Shown here: positions 17,650 through 26,725 of the stretch, one piece after another
Numbering within the stretch: position 1 is the stretch's first letter
Layout: every line of letters starts with the position of its first letter
Assembly: GCF_000429325.1 (NCBI RefSeq)
Contig: NZ_AUBQ01000013.1
Span: forward strand, 1-64,000
Source: Fundidesulfovibrio putealis DSM 16056
GTDB lineage: Bacteria > Desulfobacterota > Desulfovibrionia > Desulfovibrionales > Desulfovibrionaceae
DNA length: 64,000 bases
Direction: 5' to 3'
Translations under genes and position numbers: made by a program
Notes under the pieces: generated by a model
Database searches by the model: none
The model's input: the letters and a program-made list of their open reading frames with translations, nothing else
What the model was told of the DNA's origin: nothing

Positions 17650-19917
17650 GTGAAAGCCCATTTCGGCGCCTCCCAGACCATCCTTTGGCCGGGGTTGACG
17701 TTCATCCTTGCCGTCGCGACCCTTCTCCGGTTCTACGAACTTGGCCTGCCCTCCCAATGGTATGACGAGATGAACCTCACGCTGACGGCCCTCAATCCGG
17801 CTCTCTTCATCGTCAAGCGTTCCCTGGTGATGGACACGCATCCTCCGACGTTCGCACTGCTCACGAAAGCAGCCCAGATCCTCGCCCACAACGACTTCGC
17901 CATGCGCGTTGTCCCGGCGCTGGCGGGCCTGGGCGGTGTCCTGGCGGTCTTCTTCCTGGGGAACTCCGCAGCCGGACCCGGCGCAGGGCTTTGGGCCGCC
18001 GCCCTGATGGCGCTCAACCCGAGCCACATCCTCTACAGCCGTGAAGTCCGGCCATACACGTTGTTTCTCCTGGCGTTCCTGTTCATGCTCCAGGCTTTTC
18101 ACCGCTACCTGGACCGGCAGGACCGCCGCAGTCTCCTTACGCTGAGCGCCGCCAACGCGATCCTGCTGCTCCTGCATTTCCTGTCCTTCCTGCTGGTGGC
18201 CGCCCAGGGCCTCATGGTTCTTGCCATGTTGGCGGCTTCGCGGGAAAAGAGGCTCCGAGCCTTTTTCGCCTACTGCGCCGCGACCGTTGTTGCCGCCCTG
18301 CCCGGAGCCGTCTTCATGCTGGCGCGGATGGGCAAGGAGGCCGCCTACGACAGCTCCCCGTGGGCCGTGATCTCCCGTTACGGGCTCAACGCGTGGCGCG
18401 TGCTGTTCGAGAATGTCCCACTCCCCTTGGCCATGCTCCTGCTTGCGGCGCTCGCGATCGGTCTCGCCGTGCTCTGGCGCGGCAACAGGCGGCTGGCCTG
18501 GATGTTTCTCGGATTCGCCGCCCTGCCCTGCGTGATCCTGTCCGTGGGCGGCTACAACAGCTACTTCGCCCCCTGGCATCTCAGCTTTCTGATGCCCCTG
18601 GCCGCCATATGCGCCGGGGCCGCGCTGGCCAGGGTTCCCCTTCTGCGTTCCCGCCCGGCGCCGGCGCTTTTCGCCGCCTGCGCCTGCGCCGCGATCTTCC
18701 TGCTGACGCCGCACCTCTTTTATCGTGTGCAGAGCAATCACGGAGTGTACAAACCGACTGCGGCAAGGCTCCTTCCACTTTTGCGCAACGGGGACACCTG
18801 GTACGCCTCCGACTTCTTCTCTGCCCGGGCTCTCAACTGGTACCTTTCGGATTCCGGCGTCCCCGACTTCCGGGAGCCCGGACAACTGCCCGGCAGCGAC
18901 GGAAAGAGCTTCCTGCTGCTGGACTTTTCCGAGTCCAGCAGATCGGGAACCCCTGAGGTCACCGGATTTTCAAGGCTCGGCAAACCCCGGCACTTCCAGG
19001 ATATCGAGGGAGCCCGGGTGTTCCGGTGGGATTTGCCAGCCCCGGTCCCCCTGTCCGTCTCGCCGGGCGGGGAGAACGCCCACCTCACCGCCGACCCCGA
19101 CGTCTTCCTGCGGCACGCCATGGGCGTTCGCCACATGACATTTCTGCCGCACGGCGGAAACGTCATGATCCCGCTGCACATCGGCGTTCCGGGCCGGTTC
19201 GAGGCCGTTTGGCGCAATAACTGGCAGCAGCCGCAGTTCCTGAGCTTCACGCTGGGTTTGCGCAACACTGGCGGAAGGGGGCTGGTGCGGGCTAGTCTCG
19301 TATTCGATTCGGAACCGCCGTTAACAGTGTTCGAAAGCGCCGCGCCCGACAACCGCCCCAGCGTGATGATAACCTACAGCAGGACGCAACCGTTCCGGGA
19401 ATGCATGGTGAAGCTCGAGTTCATCCAGAACGAACCCGCCGCAGGCATGGACATGTGCGACCTGTATCCCGTGGCCTTTAAGGAGCTTCTGGTTCTCCAG
19501 TACCCGCTTCCTCCCGACTTCGCATTCCCGGAGCGCTCCGAGGGCCTCGGCCCGGTGGAAGAAGTCGGCGGGTCTGCGTGCCGATGGGGCTTTGGCCCCT
19601 CCAGCACCTTCCGTTTTCATGCGCAGACACCCGGTCCTTTCCGCCTTCGATACTCCCTGTTCAATCCTCTGGAAGGCCAGGTCGTCCGCACCGCCGTCAA
19701 CGGCGAAACCGTCAACCGATACGGCGCCATTCCAGCGTTCCCTGGCATAATGTTCGCTGACAACGAGGTCGTCTTCCAGGCCCAGGCCGGTGAAAACACC
19801 GTGACTTTGCAGTACGCCCTTTTCAACCGGCTCACCCCGGACAGCACCTTCGCCCCACAGGACCACCGATCACTTGCCGTTCTGCTGCGCGAGGTGCGGA
19901 TCGAACCGATTCCGTAG
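17650..19917 (+). CDS. GT-C (PMT-like) glycosyltransferase with extracytoplasmic domain
   Basis: 755 residues from a GTG 13 bp after the regulator gene. The first loop carries the acidic pair of PMT-like enzymes (QWYDEMNLTL), and the characteristic SREVRPYTLFLL follows, as in GT39/GT83-type transferases that take sugars from dolichyl- or polyprenyl-phosphate. Ten to twelve helices fill the first 370 residues. The remaining half is extracytoplasmic and beta-rich. It resembles the protein at 38473-41277 in plan and motifs. Target is unknown: a surface glycan or a glycoprotein such as flagellin is possible. Confidence 0.85.
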   Translation: MKAHFGASQTILWPGLTFILAVATLLRFYELGLPSQWYDEMNLTLTALNPALFIVKRSLVMDTHPPTFALLTKAAQILAHNDFAMRVVPALAGLGGVLAVFFLGNSAAGPGAGLWAAALMALNPSHILYSREVRPYTLFLLAFLFMLQAFHRYLDRQDRRSLLTLSAANAILLLLHFLSFLLVAAQGLMVLAMLAASREKRLRAFFAYCAATVVAALPGAVFMLARMGKEAAYDSSPWAVISRYGLNAWRVLFENVPLPLAMLLLAALAIGLAVLWRGNRRLAWMFLGFAALPCVILSVGGYNSYFAPWHLSFLMPLAAICAGAALARVPLLRSRPAPALFAACACAAIFLLTPHLFYRVQSNHGVYKPTAARLLPLLRNGDTWYASDFFSARALNWYLSDSGVPDFREPGQLPGSDGKSFLLLDFSESSRSGTPEVTGFSRLGKPRHFQDIEGARVFRWDLPAPVPLSVSPGGENAHLTADPDVFLRHAMGVRHMTFLPHGGNVMIPLHIGVPGRFEAVWRNNWQQPQFLSFTLGLRNTGGRGLVRASLVFDSEPPLTVFESAAPDNRPSVMITYSRTQPFRECMVKLEFIQNEPAAGMDMCDLYPVAFKELLVLQYPLPPDFAFPERSEGLGPVEEVGGSACRWGFGPSSTFRFHAQTPGPFRLRYSLFNPLEGQVVRTAVNGETVNRYGAIPAFPGIMFADNEVVFQAQAGENTVTLQYALFNRLTPDSTFAPQDHRSLAVLLREVRIEPIP

Positions 19918-19948
19918 CTGGCCCGGTCCTTGCTTAAACGGGCGCATC

Positions 19949-20392
19949 ATGCCCAGACCGTTTCGCTTCAACCTGCAGAAGGTGCTCGACTACCGCGCCC
20001 AGCTGGAAGACCAGGCCAAGCAGGCCCTGGCCAAGGCCGAGCAGGCCCATCAGGCCGGACGCGCCCGCGTGGAGCACATTCAGTCCAGCCTGTCGGCCCA
20101 CCTGGAAGCCATGTCCCAGGGCGGGGCGAAAAGCGCGGCCGACATCTGGCTGGGCAGGAACTACGCCAAAAGACTGGCGGGGGACCTGTATCTGGCCCAG
20201 CAGGAGGAAGCGCGGCTGGCCCAGGACGTGATCCTGCGCCGCCAGGAATTGGTTGATCGGGCCAAGGAGCGCAAGCTTCTGGAAAAACTCAAAGAAACAC
20301 AGGCGGAACGCCATGCGCGAGATGAGAACCGAAAAGAGCAGGCCGAATTCGACGAGATGGCAACCCTTCGCTACCAGGTTCCGGCTGTCTAA
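19949..20392 (+). CDS. fliJ: Flagellar export chaperone FliJ
   Basis: 147 residues. The ATG at 19949 is chosen because the family motif (PFRFNLQKVLDYRAQLED) follows at once; an upstream ATG at 19874 would add an unrelated leader. The protein is almost entirely coiled coil. FliJ stirs the FliI ATPase ring and escorts chaperones of the flagellar type III export apparatus in the cytoplasm. It overlaps the downstream MotE-like gene by about 80 bp, an arrangement common for fliJ-motE pairs. fliI and fliH are not in the window. Confidence 0.85.
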   Translation: MPRPFRFNLQKVLDYRAQLEDQAKQALAKAEQAHQAGRARVEHIQSSLSAHLEAMSQGGAKSAADIWLGRNYAKRLAGDLYLAQQEEARLAQDVILRRQELVDRAKERKLLEKLKETQAERHARDENRKEQAEFDEMATLRYQVPAV

Positions 20393-21146
20393 AGTCGCCC
20401 TGGCCGTGGCCGTGCTGGCCGGGGCCAAGCTGGCGCTTCTGCTGGTGATGGGGTTCGGCTCGCCCTCGAAGCCGGGAGCTCCCGTACCGCAGGCGCAGGG
20501 GCAGACATCCGTGCAGATGCAGGCCCAGGCGACTGGGCAGACTTCTGCGCTCTCTTCGGCCCAGCAGGGCATCGCGCCCGCTGGCGTCCAGGCCCCGATT
20601 TCCGCCTCTTCCGAAAAAACGCCGGGCCAGACCCTGTCCCCGGCCCAGGCCGTTCAGGCCGTGCGCGCCGTCATCCTGGAGGAATCCCTGGCCATGGCCG
20701 CCCAGCAGGCCCCGGCCGCGGCGGCGGACAAGAAAGCCCCGCCCGCGCAGCCCGAGTCCGTGCTGTCCGTGCAGCAGCTGAAAGCCCGCGCCGAGGCCCT
20801 TGATCGCCAGGAGCAGGCCCTGAAGACCCTGGAGGCCGACCTCAATACCCGCCTGGCCAAGCTCCAGGCGTTGGAAACCCTTCTCAAGGGCATGCTGACC
20901 GAGGCCAAGTCCATCAAGGAAGAGAACATGCGTCACCTGATCGACGTGTACACCAACATGAAGGCCAAGCAGGCCGCGTCGGCCCTGGAAGCCCTGGATG
21001 AGAACATCGCCGTCAAGATTCTGTCGGGCATGAAGGGCAGGCAGGCGGGCGAGATCCTCTCCAACGTCAGCGCCAAGAAGGCCGCCAAGCTCTCCGAGGA
21101 CCTCACCAAGCTCCAGGCCGGGCCGAACCTGCCCGACAAGCCCTAG
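20313..21146 (+). CDS. MotE-like flagellar motor protein
   Basis: 277 residues from ATG 20313; ATG 20322 and an upstream start at 20253 are alternatives. One membrane helix (about 27-47) is followed by a Gln/Ala/Pro-rich linker (50-130), a coiled coil (about 145-205) and a C-terminal MgtE-N-like helical domain with LDENIAVKILSGMKGRQAGEIL. This is the architecture of MotE, the periplasmic chaperone that stabilises MotC in the flagellar motor. The neighbouring fliJ supports the assignment. Confidence 0.75.
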   Translation: MREMRTEKSRPNSTRWQPFATRFRLSKVALAVAVLAGAKLALLLVMGFGSPSKPGAPVPQAQGQTSVQMQAQATGQTSALSSAQQGIAPAGVQAPISASSEKTPGQTLSPAQAVQAVRAVILEESLAMAAQQAPAAAADKKAPPAQPESVLSVQQLKARAEALDRQEQALKTLEADLNTRLAKLQALETLLKGMLTEAKSIKEENMRHLIDVYTNMKAKQAASALEALDENIAVKILSGMKGRQAGEILSNVSAKKAAKLSEDLTKLQAGPNLPDKP

Positions 21147-21265
21147 CCGCACCGACCATTCATCAATCAGGGCCTCTCCGGGACGCGCAGGCGCGATCCG
21201 GGGAGGCCCTTCACGTTGTGCCGGGGTCTTCCCTCCCGGCGCGGCCCGGTGTAGAGGCCCTGCCC

Positions 21266-22126
21266 ATGAACGAGACCGTGCGCTTGAAACTGGTCCTGGC
21301 CTACCAGGGCACAGACTTTTCCGGCTGGCAGCTCCAGCCCGAGGGCTTCGGGCGCAGCGTCCAGGGCTGCGTGGAAGAGGCGCTGGCCCGCCTGGCCGGA
21401 ACCTTCGTGCGCCTCCAGGGAGCCTCGCGCACCGACGCCGGGGTCCACGCCCTGGCCCAGACCGCCCACGTGGACGTCCCGGCGGACCGCGTGCACCTGC
21501 CCTGGCGCAGGGCGCTGAACGCCATCCTGCCGCCCGACGTCACCGTGATCTCCGTGGAGCGGGCCGCACCGCGCTTCCACGCCCGCGCCTGCCCGGCCAT
21601 CAAGACCTACACCTACACCTTCTGGCACGAGAACGGCTTCCTGCTGCCCCAGCGCAGGGCCTTCGTCTGGCCAGTCGGCCCGCTTGATTTCGCGGCCATG
21701 GAGCACGCCGCCCGCGAGTTCGTGGGCACCCACGACTTCGCCGCCTTCCAGAACGCGGGCACGCCCGTCGTGTCCACCGTGCGCACGGTGGACGCCATCG
21801 TGCGGCGCGAGACCTGCCAGCCTTACGAGTCCGTGTGGGCCGTCACCGGCGGGGGGTTCCTCAAGCAGATGGTGCGCAACATCATGGGCTGCCTGGTGGA
21901 AGTGGGCAGGGGTAAAGCAAACGCCCAAACCGTCCGATCTCTTCTGGCGACGAAGGACAGAACCCTGGCCCCGCAGACCGCGCCCGCCAGGGGCCTGTGC
22001 CTGGAACGCATGGAGTTCTGCGACAGTGAGCGACAGCCCGGTGAAACCGGTCCTGAACGAGACCGCACTCACGACCGCCCAGGTGAAGAGGGACTGGGCG
22101 GCACGGGAGGTCTTGTCCCGCACTGA
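21266..22126 (+). CDS. truA: tRNA pseudouridine synthase A
   Basis: 286 residues from the ATG at 21266 (an upstream in-frame ATG at 21218 adds an unrelated leader). TruA converts uridines 38-40 of tRNA anticodon arms to pseudouridine. The catalytic Asp57 lies in GASRTDAGVHA, and FSGWQLQPEG and FLKQMVRNIMG are family signatures. After the usual end motif (GLCLERMEF) there is an unusual Arg/Gly-rich extension of about 35 residues. That extension overlaps the start of the next gene by 101 bp. Confidence 0.95.
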   Translation: MNETVRLKLVLAYQGTDFSGWQLQPEGFGRSVQGCVEEALARLAGTFVRLQGASRTDAGVHALAQTAHVDVPADRVHLPWRRALNAILPPDVTVISVERAAPRFHARACPAIKTYTYTFWHENGFLLPQRRAFVWPVGPLDFAAMEHAAREFVGTHDFAAFQNAGTPVVSTVRTVDAIVRRETCQPYESVWAVTGGGFLKQMVRNIMGCLVEVGRGKANAQTVRSLLATKDRTLAPQTAPARGLCLERMEFCDSERQPGETGPERDRTHDRPGEEGLGGTGGLVPH

Positions 22127-24107
22127 GGACGCCAAGGACCGCTCCCTGCGCCAGAACTGGTCCAACCAGACCATTCAGGGACTGGACCGCAAGCTCTCCG
22201 AATTCGAAAGCGCCCTCTCCTCCTTCGCCTGGCCCACCTCCCCGCCCCCCTGGGGCGAGTCCCGGCTGGTTACCGGCGCGCAGGACGCGCGCGGCAAAAT
22301 GAGCGGCACCGTCCGCGCCACGGACCAGTCCACGCCGGAAGTGAAGATCGTGTCCGGCGGCTTCAACGCCCTGGCCAGAACGGACATCGCCGCAGGAACC
22401 TACACCTTCGACCTGACCCTGGGCGGCGAGACCGAAACCCTGTCCGTGGACGTGGCCGCTGGAGACACCTGGGGAGACGTGCTCTCCGGGGTCAGGGACG
22501 CCGTGAACGACGCTCCCATCGCGGCGCGCGCCGACGTGGTCTACCAGAACGCCGCGTTCCAGCTGAACCCGGACATGGCCGGGACCGGCTCGGTGCTGAC
22601 ACTGTCGGTGAATCCCGACCGGAAGAGCCAGGATCTCCAGGTGGCGGACGTGTCCGGTTCGCTGCTGTCGTCGCTGCGGCTTGCGGCCACGCGCAACCCC
22701 ATAGGCCCGGCCAGCGAGCGGGAGTACACGGTCACCGGCCTGCAAAAGGCCCTTCCCACGTACTTCTCCTCCACCCCGGTGGACCCGCGCGCAGCCACCA
22801 CCCTGTCTACGGGCCGCCACGACCTGGCCTACACTGTAGGCTCCGGGGGCAACGCCGACCAGCCCGGAAGCTACATCTCGAAGGCCTACGACCCCACCCA
22901 GGCCACCACCGTGGCAGCCGGGACCTACACCTTCACCTCGGAGTACGACGGCGAGACCCGCTCGCACTCCGTGACCATCGGCTCCGGCTGGACCTGGGGC
23001 GACGTGCTGCGCACCGTGGGGGCCGAAGTGAACGCCCAGCCTGCCTGGGTGGTCACCGCCAGCCCCGCGATGAGCGCGCCCTCCACCACGTATTCCCAGC
23101 CCGGCGTCAGTGCGTCCGTGGACTACTGGCCCATTCCCACCGCGCAGCAGGGCGTCACCACCGACGGGCAGTCCCTCACGGTGCGCGCGGACAAGGCGGA
23201 CGGCTTCGCTTTGTCCGACACTTCCGGGGGGCTCCTCTCCGCCCTTGGCCTGACCACGCGCCTGGACGGCCCCCCCGTGTCCTTCAATGTGAGCTCGGGC
23301 GACACCTGGCGCGACGTGTACAACTCGGCGGCCACGGCCCTGAACGGCTCGCAGACGCATTTCTCTGCCCAGGTGGAGACCACGCGCATCCCCTCCACCG
23401 TGACGCCCGGCAAGGACCTCTGGCACGAAGGAGCCTATCTCTCCATCATCCAGAGCGGGCAGCGCATCGGGGAGCGGGTGAACCTGACAGACGGGCGCAC
23501 CGGGGCGCTGGCCACCATGGGGATCATCGGCAACCAGCGGCCAGGCCAGGACGGCAAGATATTGGTGAACGGCCGCGAGCAGGTCTCGGAGAACAACACC
23601 TTCAGCCAGGACCAGGGCCGGGTGCTCCTCACCCTGGAGGACAGCTTCGGCGAGGCCCTGCCGCTGTCTGTGACCTCCGGCATGGATCAGGTGCAGAAGA
23701 GCTGGTCGGCCATCACCGACGCCTGGAACGGGCTGGCCAAATACCTGCGCAACAACGCCGACCTGCTGGACCACGCGCTCGGTGCAAAGCTGGAGGCCCC
23801 CCTGGCCGCCCAGGCCGGGAACCTGCGCTGGCTGGGCGTCTCCAGCATGGGAAAGAGCGGACAGCTCTGGACCAACCTGGACACCTTCTGGAACTCCCTC
23901 TCCGCCGACGCGCAGCGCTCCCGCGCCACCCTGTGGGACAAGCCCGTCGGGCTGGTCCCGGCGTGGCAACAGGCCGTGGCGGACATCCGTGGAAACAGCC
24001 TGGACGGCTGGCTCAAGCCCGAATCCGCCTTCGATTCCCTGCGCCCGAACCTGACCAGCGAGTTCCAGCTGGAACAGAAGCACCGGCTGGTGAAGCTGCT
24101 CGGGTAG
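22026..24107 (+). CDS. Flagellin-hook-IN-repeat protein (FliD/hook-associated-like)
   Basis: 693 residues from a GTG at 22026 with GGAG 9 nt upstream, inside the end of truA. Three repeats of the flagellin hook IN type are visible. Each has a GTYTF-like strand followed by a GDTWGDVL helix and an AVN segment, near residues 120-165, 298-345 and 415-445. The C-terminal 150 residues are helical and Trp-rich. Hook IN motifs occur in FliD, FlgK and FlgL, so a flagellar cap or hook-associated role is likely, consistent with fliJ and the MotE-like gene upstream. Equivalence to FliD is not established. Confidence 0.75.
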   Translation: MSDSPVKPVLNETALTTAQVKRDWAAREVLSRTEDAKDRSLRQNWSNQTIQGLDRKLSEFESALSSFAWPTSPPPWGESRLVTGAQDARGKMSGTVRATDQSTPEVKIVSGGFNALARTDIAAGTYTFDLTLGGETETLSVDVAAGDTWGDVLSGVRDAVNDAPIAARADVVYQNAAFQLNPDMAGTGSVLTLSVNPDRKSQDLQVADVSGSLLSSLRLAATRNPIGPASEREYTVTGLQKALPTYFSSTPVDPRAATTLSTGRHDLAYTVGSGGNADQPGSYISKAYDPTQATTVAAGTYTFTSEYDGETRSHSVTIGSGWTWGDVLRTVGAEVNAQPAWVVTASPAMSAPSTTYSQPGVSASVDYWPIPTAQQGVTTDGQSLTVRADKADGFALSDTSGGLLSALGLTTRLDGPPVSFNVSSGDTWRDVYNSAATALNGSQTHFSAQVETTRIPSTVTPGKDLWHEGAYLSIIQSGQRIGERVNLTDGRTGALATMGIIGNQRPGQDGKILVNGREQVSENNTFSQDQGRVLLTLEDSFGEALPLSVTSGMDQVQKSWSAITDAWNGLAKYLRNNADLLDHALGAKLEAPLAAQAGNLRWLGVSSMGKSGQLWTNLDTFWNSLSADAQRSRATLWDKPVGLVPAWQQAVADIRGNSLDGWLKPESAFDSLRPNLTSEFQLEQKHRLVKLLG

Positions 24108-24164
24108 ACACGCTCCACGCATGGGAGTAGGTTCCCCGCGACTTCACGCCAACGGGAATCCATC

Positions 24165-25010
24165 ATGCAAATCATCACTTCTCCCCAAGAATTCCAGGCC
24201 CTATGCTGGTCCTGGCGCTGCCAGGGCCTAACCTCGGCCTTCGTCCCCACCATGGGCTACCTGCACGCGGGCCACGTCTCGCTGTTCGAGTGGGCCAGGG
24301 CCAACTCGCAGAAAGTCGCGGCCAGCATCTTCGTCAACCCCACGCAGTTTGGGCCGAACGAAGACCTGGACCGCTACCCGCGCGACCCCGAGGGCGACGC
24401 GGCCAAGGCCCGCGCCGCAGGCGTGGACGTGCTCTTCATGCCCGAACCCGGCGCGATGTATCCGCCCGGCTTCGCGACAACCGTCAGCGTGTCCGGCCTG
24501 ACCGAGGCGCTGTGCGGACGCTCCCGCCCCGGCCACTTCGCTGGCGTGACCGGCGTGGTCTCCAAGCTCCTGATGCTGGCCATCCCCACCACCGCCGTGT
24601 TCGGCTGCAAGGACTGGCAGCAGCTGGCCGTGATCCGGCGCATGGTGCGTGACCTGGACATCCCCGTGGCCATCGAGGGCCGCCCCATATTTCGCGAACC
24701 AGACGGGCTGGCCATAAGCTCGCGCAACGTCTACCTCTCCCCCAAGGAGCGCGCCCAGGCCCCGTCCATCCATCAGGGGCTCCTGCGGGCCAAGGCCCAG
24801 GTGGCTTCGGGCGAATCAGACGCGGCTAAAGTCCTGGCCGATCTGGCCGATTTCTATGGACAGTCCATGCCGGACGCCGTTGTGGACTATCTGGAATGCG
24901 TGCACCCCGAGACCATCGTGCCCCTTCAGAACGTTAGCGGGCCAGCGCTGCTGGCCGTGGCGGTCAAGTTTCCCGGCGCGCGCCTTATCGACAACATGCT
25001 TTTGCACTGA
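24165..25010 (+). CDS. panC: Pantothenate synthetase
   Basis: 281 residues, the normal size. PanC joins pantoate and beta-alanine with ATP in coenzyme A biosynthesis. The HIGH-like ATP motif PTMGYLHAGH is at 28-37, the KDWQQL region near 148, and the KMSKS-like ISSRNVYLS near 185-193. It follows the flagellar-type gene after 57 bp and precedes metK. No panB or panD is adjacent. Confidence 0.96.
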   Translation: MQIITSPQEFQALCWSWRCQGLTSAFVPTMGYLHAGHVSLFEWARANSQKVAASIFVNPTQFGPNEDLDRYPRDPEGDAAKARAAGVDVLFMPEPGAMYPPGFATTVSVSGLTEALCGRSRPGHFAGVTGVVSKLLMLAIPTTAVFGCKDWQQLAVIRRMVRDLDIPVAIEGRPIFREPDGLAISSRNVYLSPKERAQAPSIHQGLLRAKAQVASGESDAAKVLADLADFYGQSMPDAVVDYLECVHPETIVPLQNVSGPALLAVAVKFPGARLIDNMLLH

Positions 25011-25101
25011 GCCGTCACATCGCGGCAGAAGCCGCCACGCGTCTCTCAAGAAAGATATAGAAAAGACACCCGAAGCATTTGACAAGACTTTACGACTTGT
25101 G

Positions 25102-25140
25102 ACACATGGCCTAGCGGCCTTTTTGGGCCGCTCACTGTGT
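25102..25140. terminator. Hairpin between panC and metK
   Basis: The two-part stem ACACA/TGTGT and AGCGGCC/GGCCGCT surrounds a TTTTTG loop and is followed by TTTC. It may terminate panC transcription or form a metK leader structure. I see no match to SAM-I core motifs. Confidence 0.45.
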
Positions 25141-25196
25141 TTTCATCGCCGGTTCCTGACTGGAACGGGCGCATTTCTTCCCTGGGAGGAACCTTC

Positions 25197-26369
25197 ATGG
25201 TTGCTGCTTCTAAAGGCAAGTATCTCTTCACTTCCGAATCCGTCACCGAGGGCCACCCCGACAAGGTCGCGGACCAGATTTCCGACGCCGTCCTGGACGC
25301 CATTTTCAAGCAGGACCCCGAAGCCCGCGTGGCTTGCGAGACCCTGGTCACCACTGGTGTGGCCTTCATCGCCGGTGAAATCACCACCTCCGCCTTCGCC
25401 GATTTCGCCAGCATCGTGCGCGAAACCGTGAAGGAAGTGGGCTACAACAGCTCCCAGATGGGCTTTGACTGGGAGACCTGCGCGGTCATCTCCTCTGTGG
25501 ACAAGCAGTCCGCCGACATCGCCCAGGGCGTGGACCGCACCAAGCCCGAAGAGCAGGGCGCGGGCGACCAGGGCATGATGTTCGGGTTCGCGGTCAACGA
25601 GACCGACACCCTCATGCCCGCCCCCGTGTACTACGCCCACAAGCTTTCCCGCCGCCTGGCCTATGTGCGCAAGGAGAACATCCTCGACTTCCTGCGCCCC
25701 GACGGCAAGACCCAGGTCTGCGTCGAGTACCAGGAAGGCAGGCCCGTGCGCATCGACAACATCGTCGTCTCCTCCCAGCACAACGAGCACGTGGCCTACG
25801 ACGACCTGGTGGACGCCATCAAGGCCGAAGTCATCCACAAGGCCCTGCCCGAAAGCCTGCTGGACAAGAACACCAAGATCTACATCAACCCCACCGGACG
25901 CTTCGTCATCGGCGGCCCCCTGGGCGACTGCGGCCTGACCGGACGCAAGATCATCCAGGACACCTACGGCGGCATGGGCCACCACGGCGGCGGCGCCTTC
26001 TCCGGCAAGGACCCCTCCAAGGTTGACCGCTCCGCTGCCTACTTCGCCCGCTACGTGGCCAAGAACGTGGTCGCCTCCGGCGCCGCCCACCGCTGCGAAG
26101 TGCAGATCGCCTACGCCATCGGCGTGGCCGAGCCCGTCTCCGTGCTGGCAAGCTCCGGCGGAACCTCCGACTTCTCCGACGAAGTCCTGACCCAGGCCGT
26201 GCGCGAAGTGTTCGACATGCGCCCCTACTTCATCACCAAGCGCCTGGACCTCAAGCGCCCCATCTACGGGCTGACCTCCTGCTACGGCCACTTCGGCCGC
26301 GAGTTGCCCGAGTTCACCTGGGAAAAGACCGACGCCGTTGCCGACCTGCGCACCGCGCTGAAGATCTAG
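25197..26369 (+). CDS. metK: S-adenosylmethionine synthetase
   Basis: 390 residues from the ATG at 25197, which has GGGAGGA 7 nt upstream; a longer frame from 25137 lacks family similarity. MetK forms S-adenosylmethionine from ATP and methionine in the cytoplasm. Signature segments are [14 protein letters not shown] (18-31), the hexapeptide-like region [10 protein letters not shown] (about 122) and [19 protein letters not shown] near 263. A strong terminator follows. Confidence 0.97.
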   Translation: MVAASKGKYLFTSESVTEGHPDKVADQISDAVLDAIFKQDPEARVACETLVTTGVAFIAGEITTSAFADFASIVRETVKEVGYNSSQMGFDWETCAVISSVDKQSADIAQGVDRTKPEEQGAGDQGMMFGFAVNETDTLMPAPVYYAHKLSRRLAYVRKENILDFLRPDGKTQVCVEYQEGRPVRIDNIVVSSQHNEHVAYDDLVDAIKAEVIHKALPESLLDKNTKIYINPTGRFVIGGPLGDCGLTGRKIIQDTYGGMGHHGGGAFSGKDPSKVDRSAAYFARYVAKNVVASGAAHRCEVQIAYAIGVAEPVSVLASSGGTSDFSDEVLTQAVREVFDMRPYFITKRLDLKRPIYGLTSCYGHFGRELPEFTWEKTDAVADLRTALKI

Positions 26370-26406
26370 CCTCAGGCCGCAAAGGCCACACGGCCAAGCA
26401 TTGCAA

Positions 26407-26438
26407 GCCGACGGGACGACAGTCCCGTCGGCTTTTTT
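26407..26438 (+). terminator. metK terminator
   Basis: GCCGACGGGAC pairs perfectly with GTCCCGTCGGC around a 3-4 nt loop and is followed directly by TTTTTT. Confidence 0.9.
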
Positions 26439-26725
26439 CGTTTCCTGAAGGGCTCGCGCGCCTCGCAGCCCCGGCCAAGAGACAGTTCCCGGATTTGCCC
26501 CCGGGCATGTCTCCGGTTTGCGGACACTGGCGCATCGGCCCGCGGCAGCAATTCCGGCCTCGACTCCTTCGTTCTCTTGGCATATACAGTGTTGGGGAAA
26601 AGTTGCATCATGAGCGCATCCACTGGCCATGCGGTCTGCAACGGCCCTCGCATTTGCCGTTCTTCACTGGCAGGACTGCGCAATACGTGTTCACATTGTT
26701 TCCCGATCTCGATCGACCTGTCACC

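Noticed and set aside
25011-25196. SAM riboswitch before metK
   Set aside because: A hairpin is present, but none of the conserved SAM-I or SAM-II core sequences could be found; it reads more simply as a terminator.
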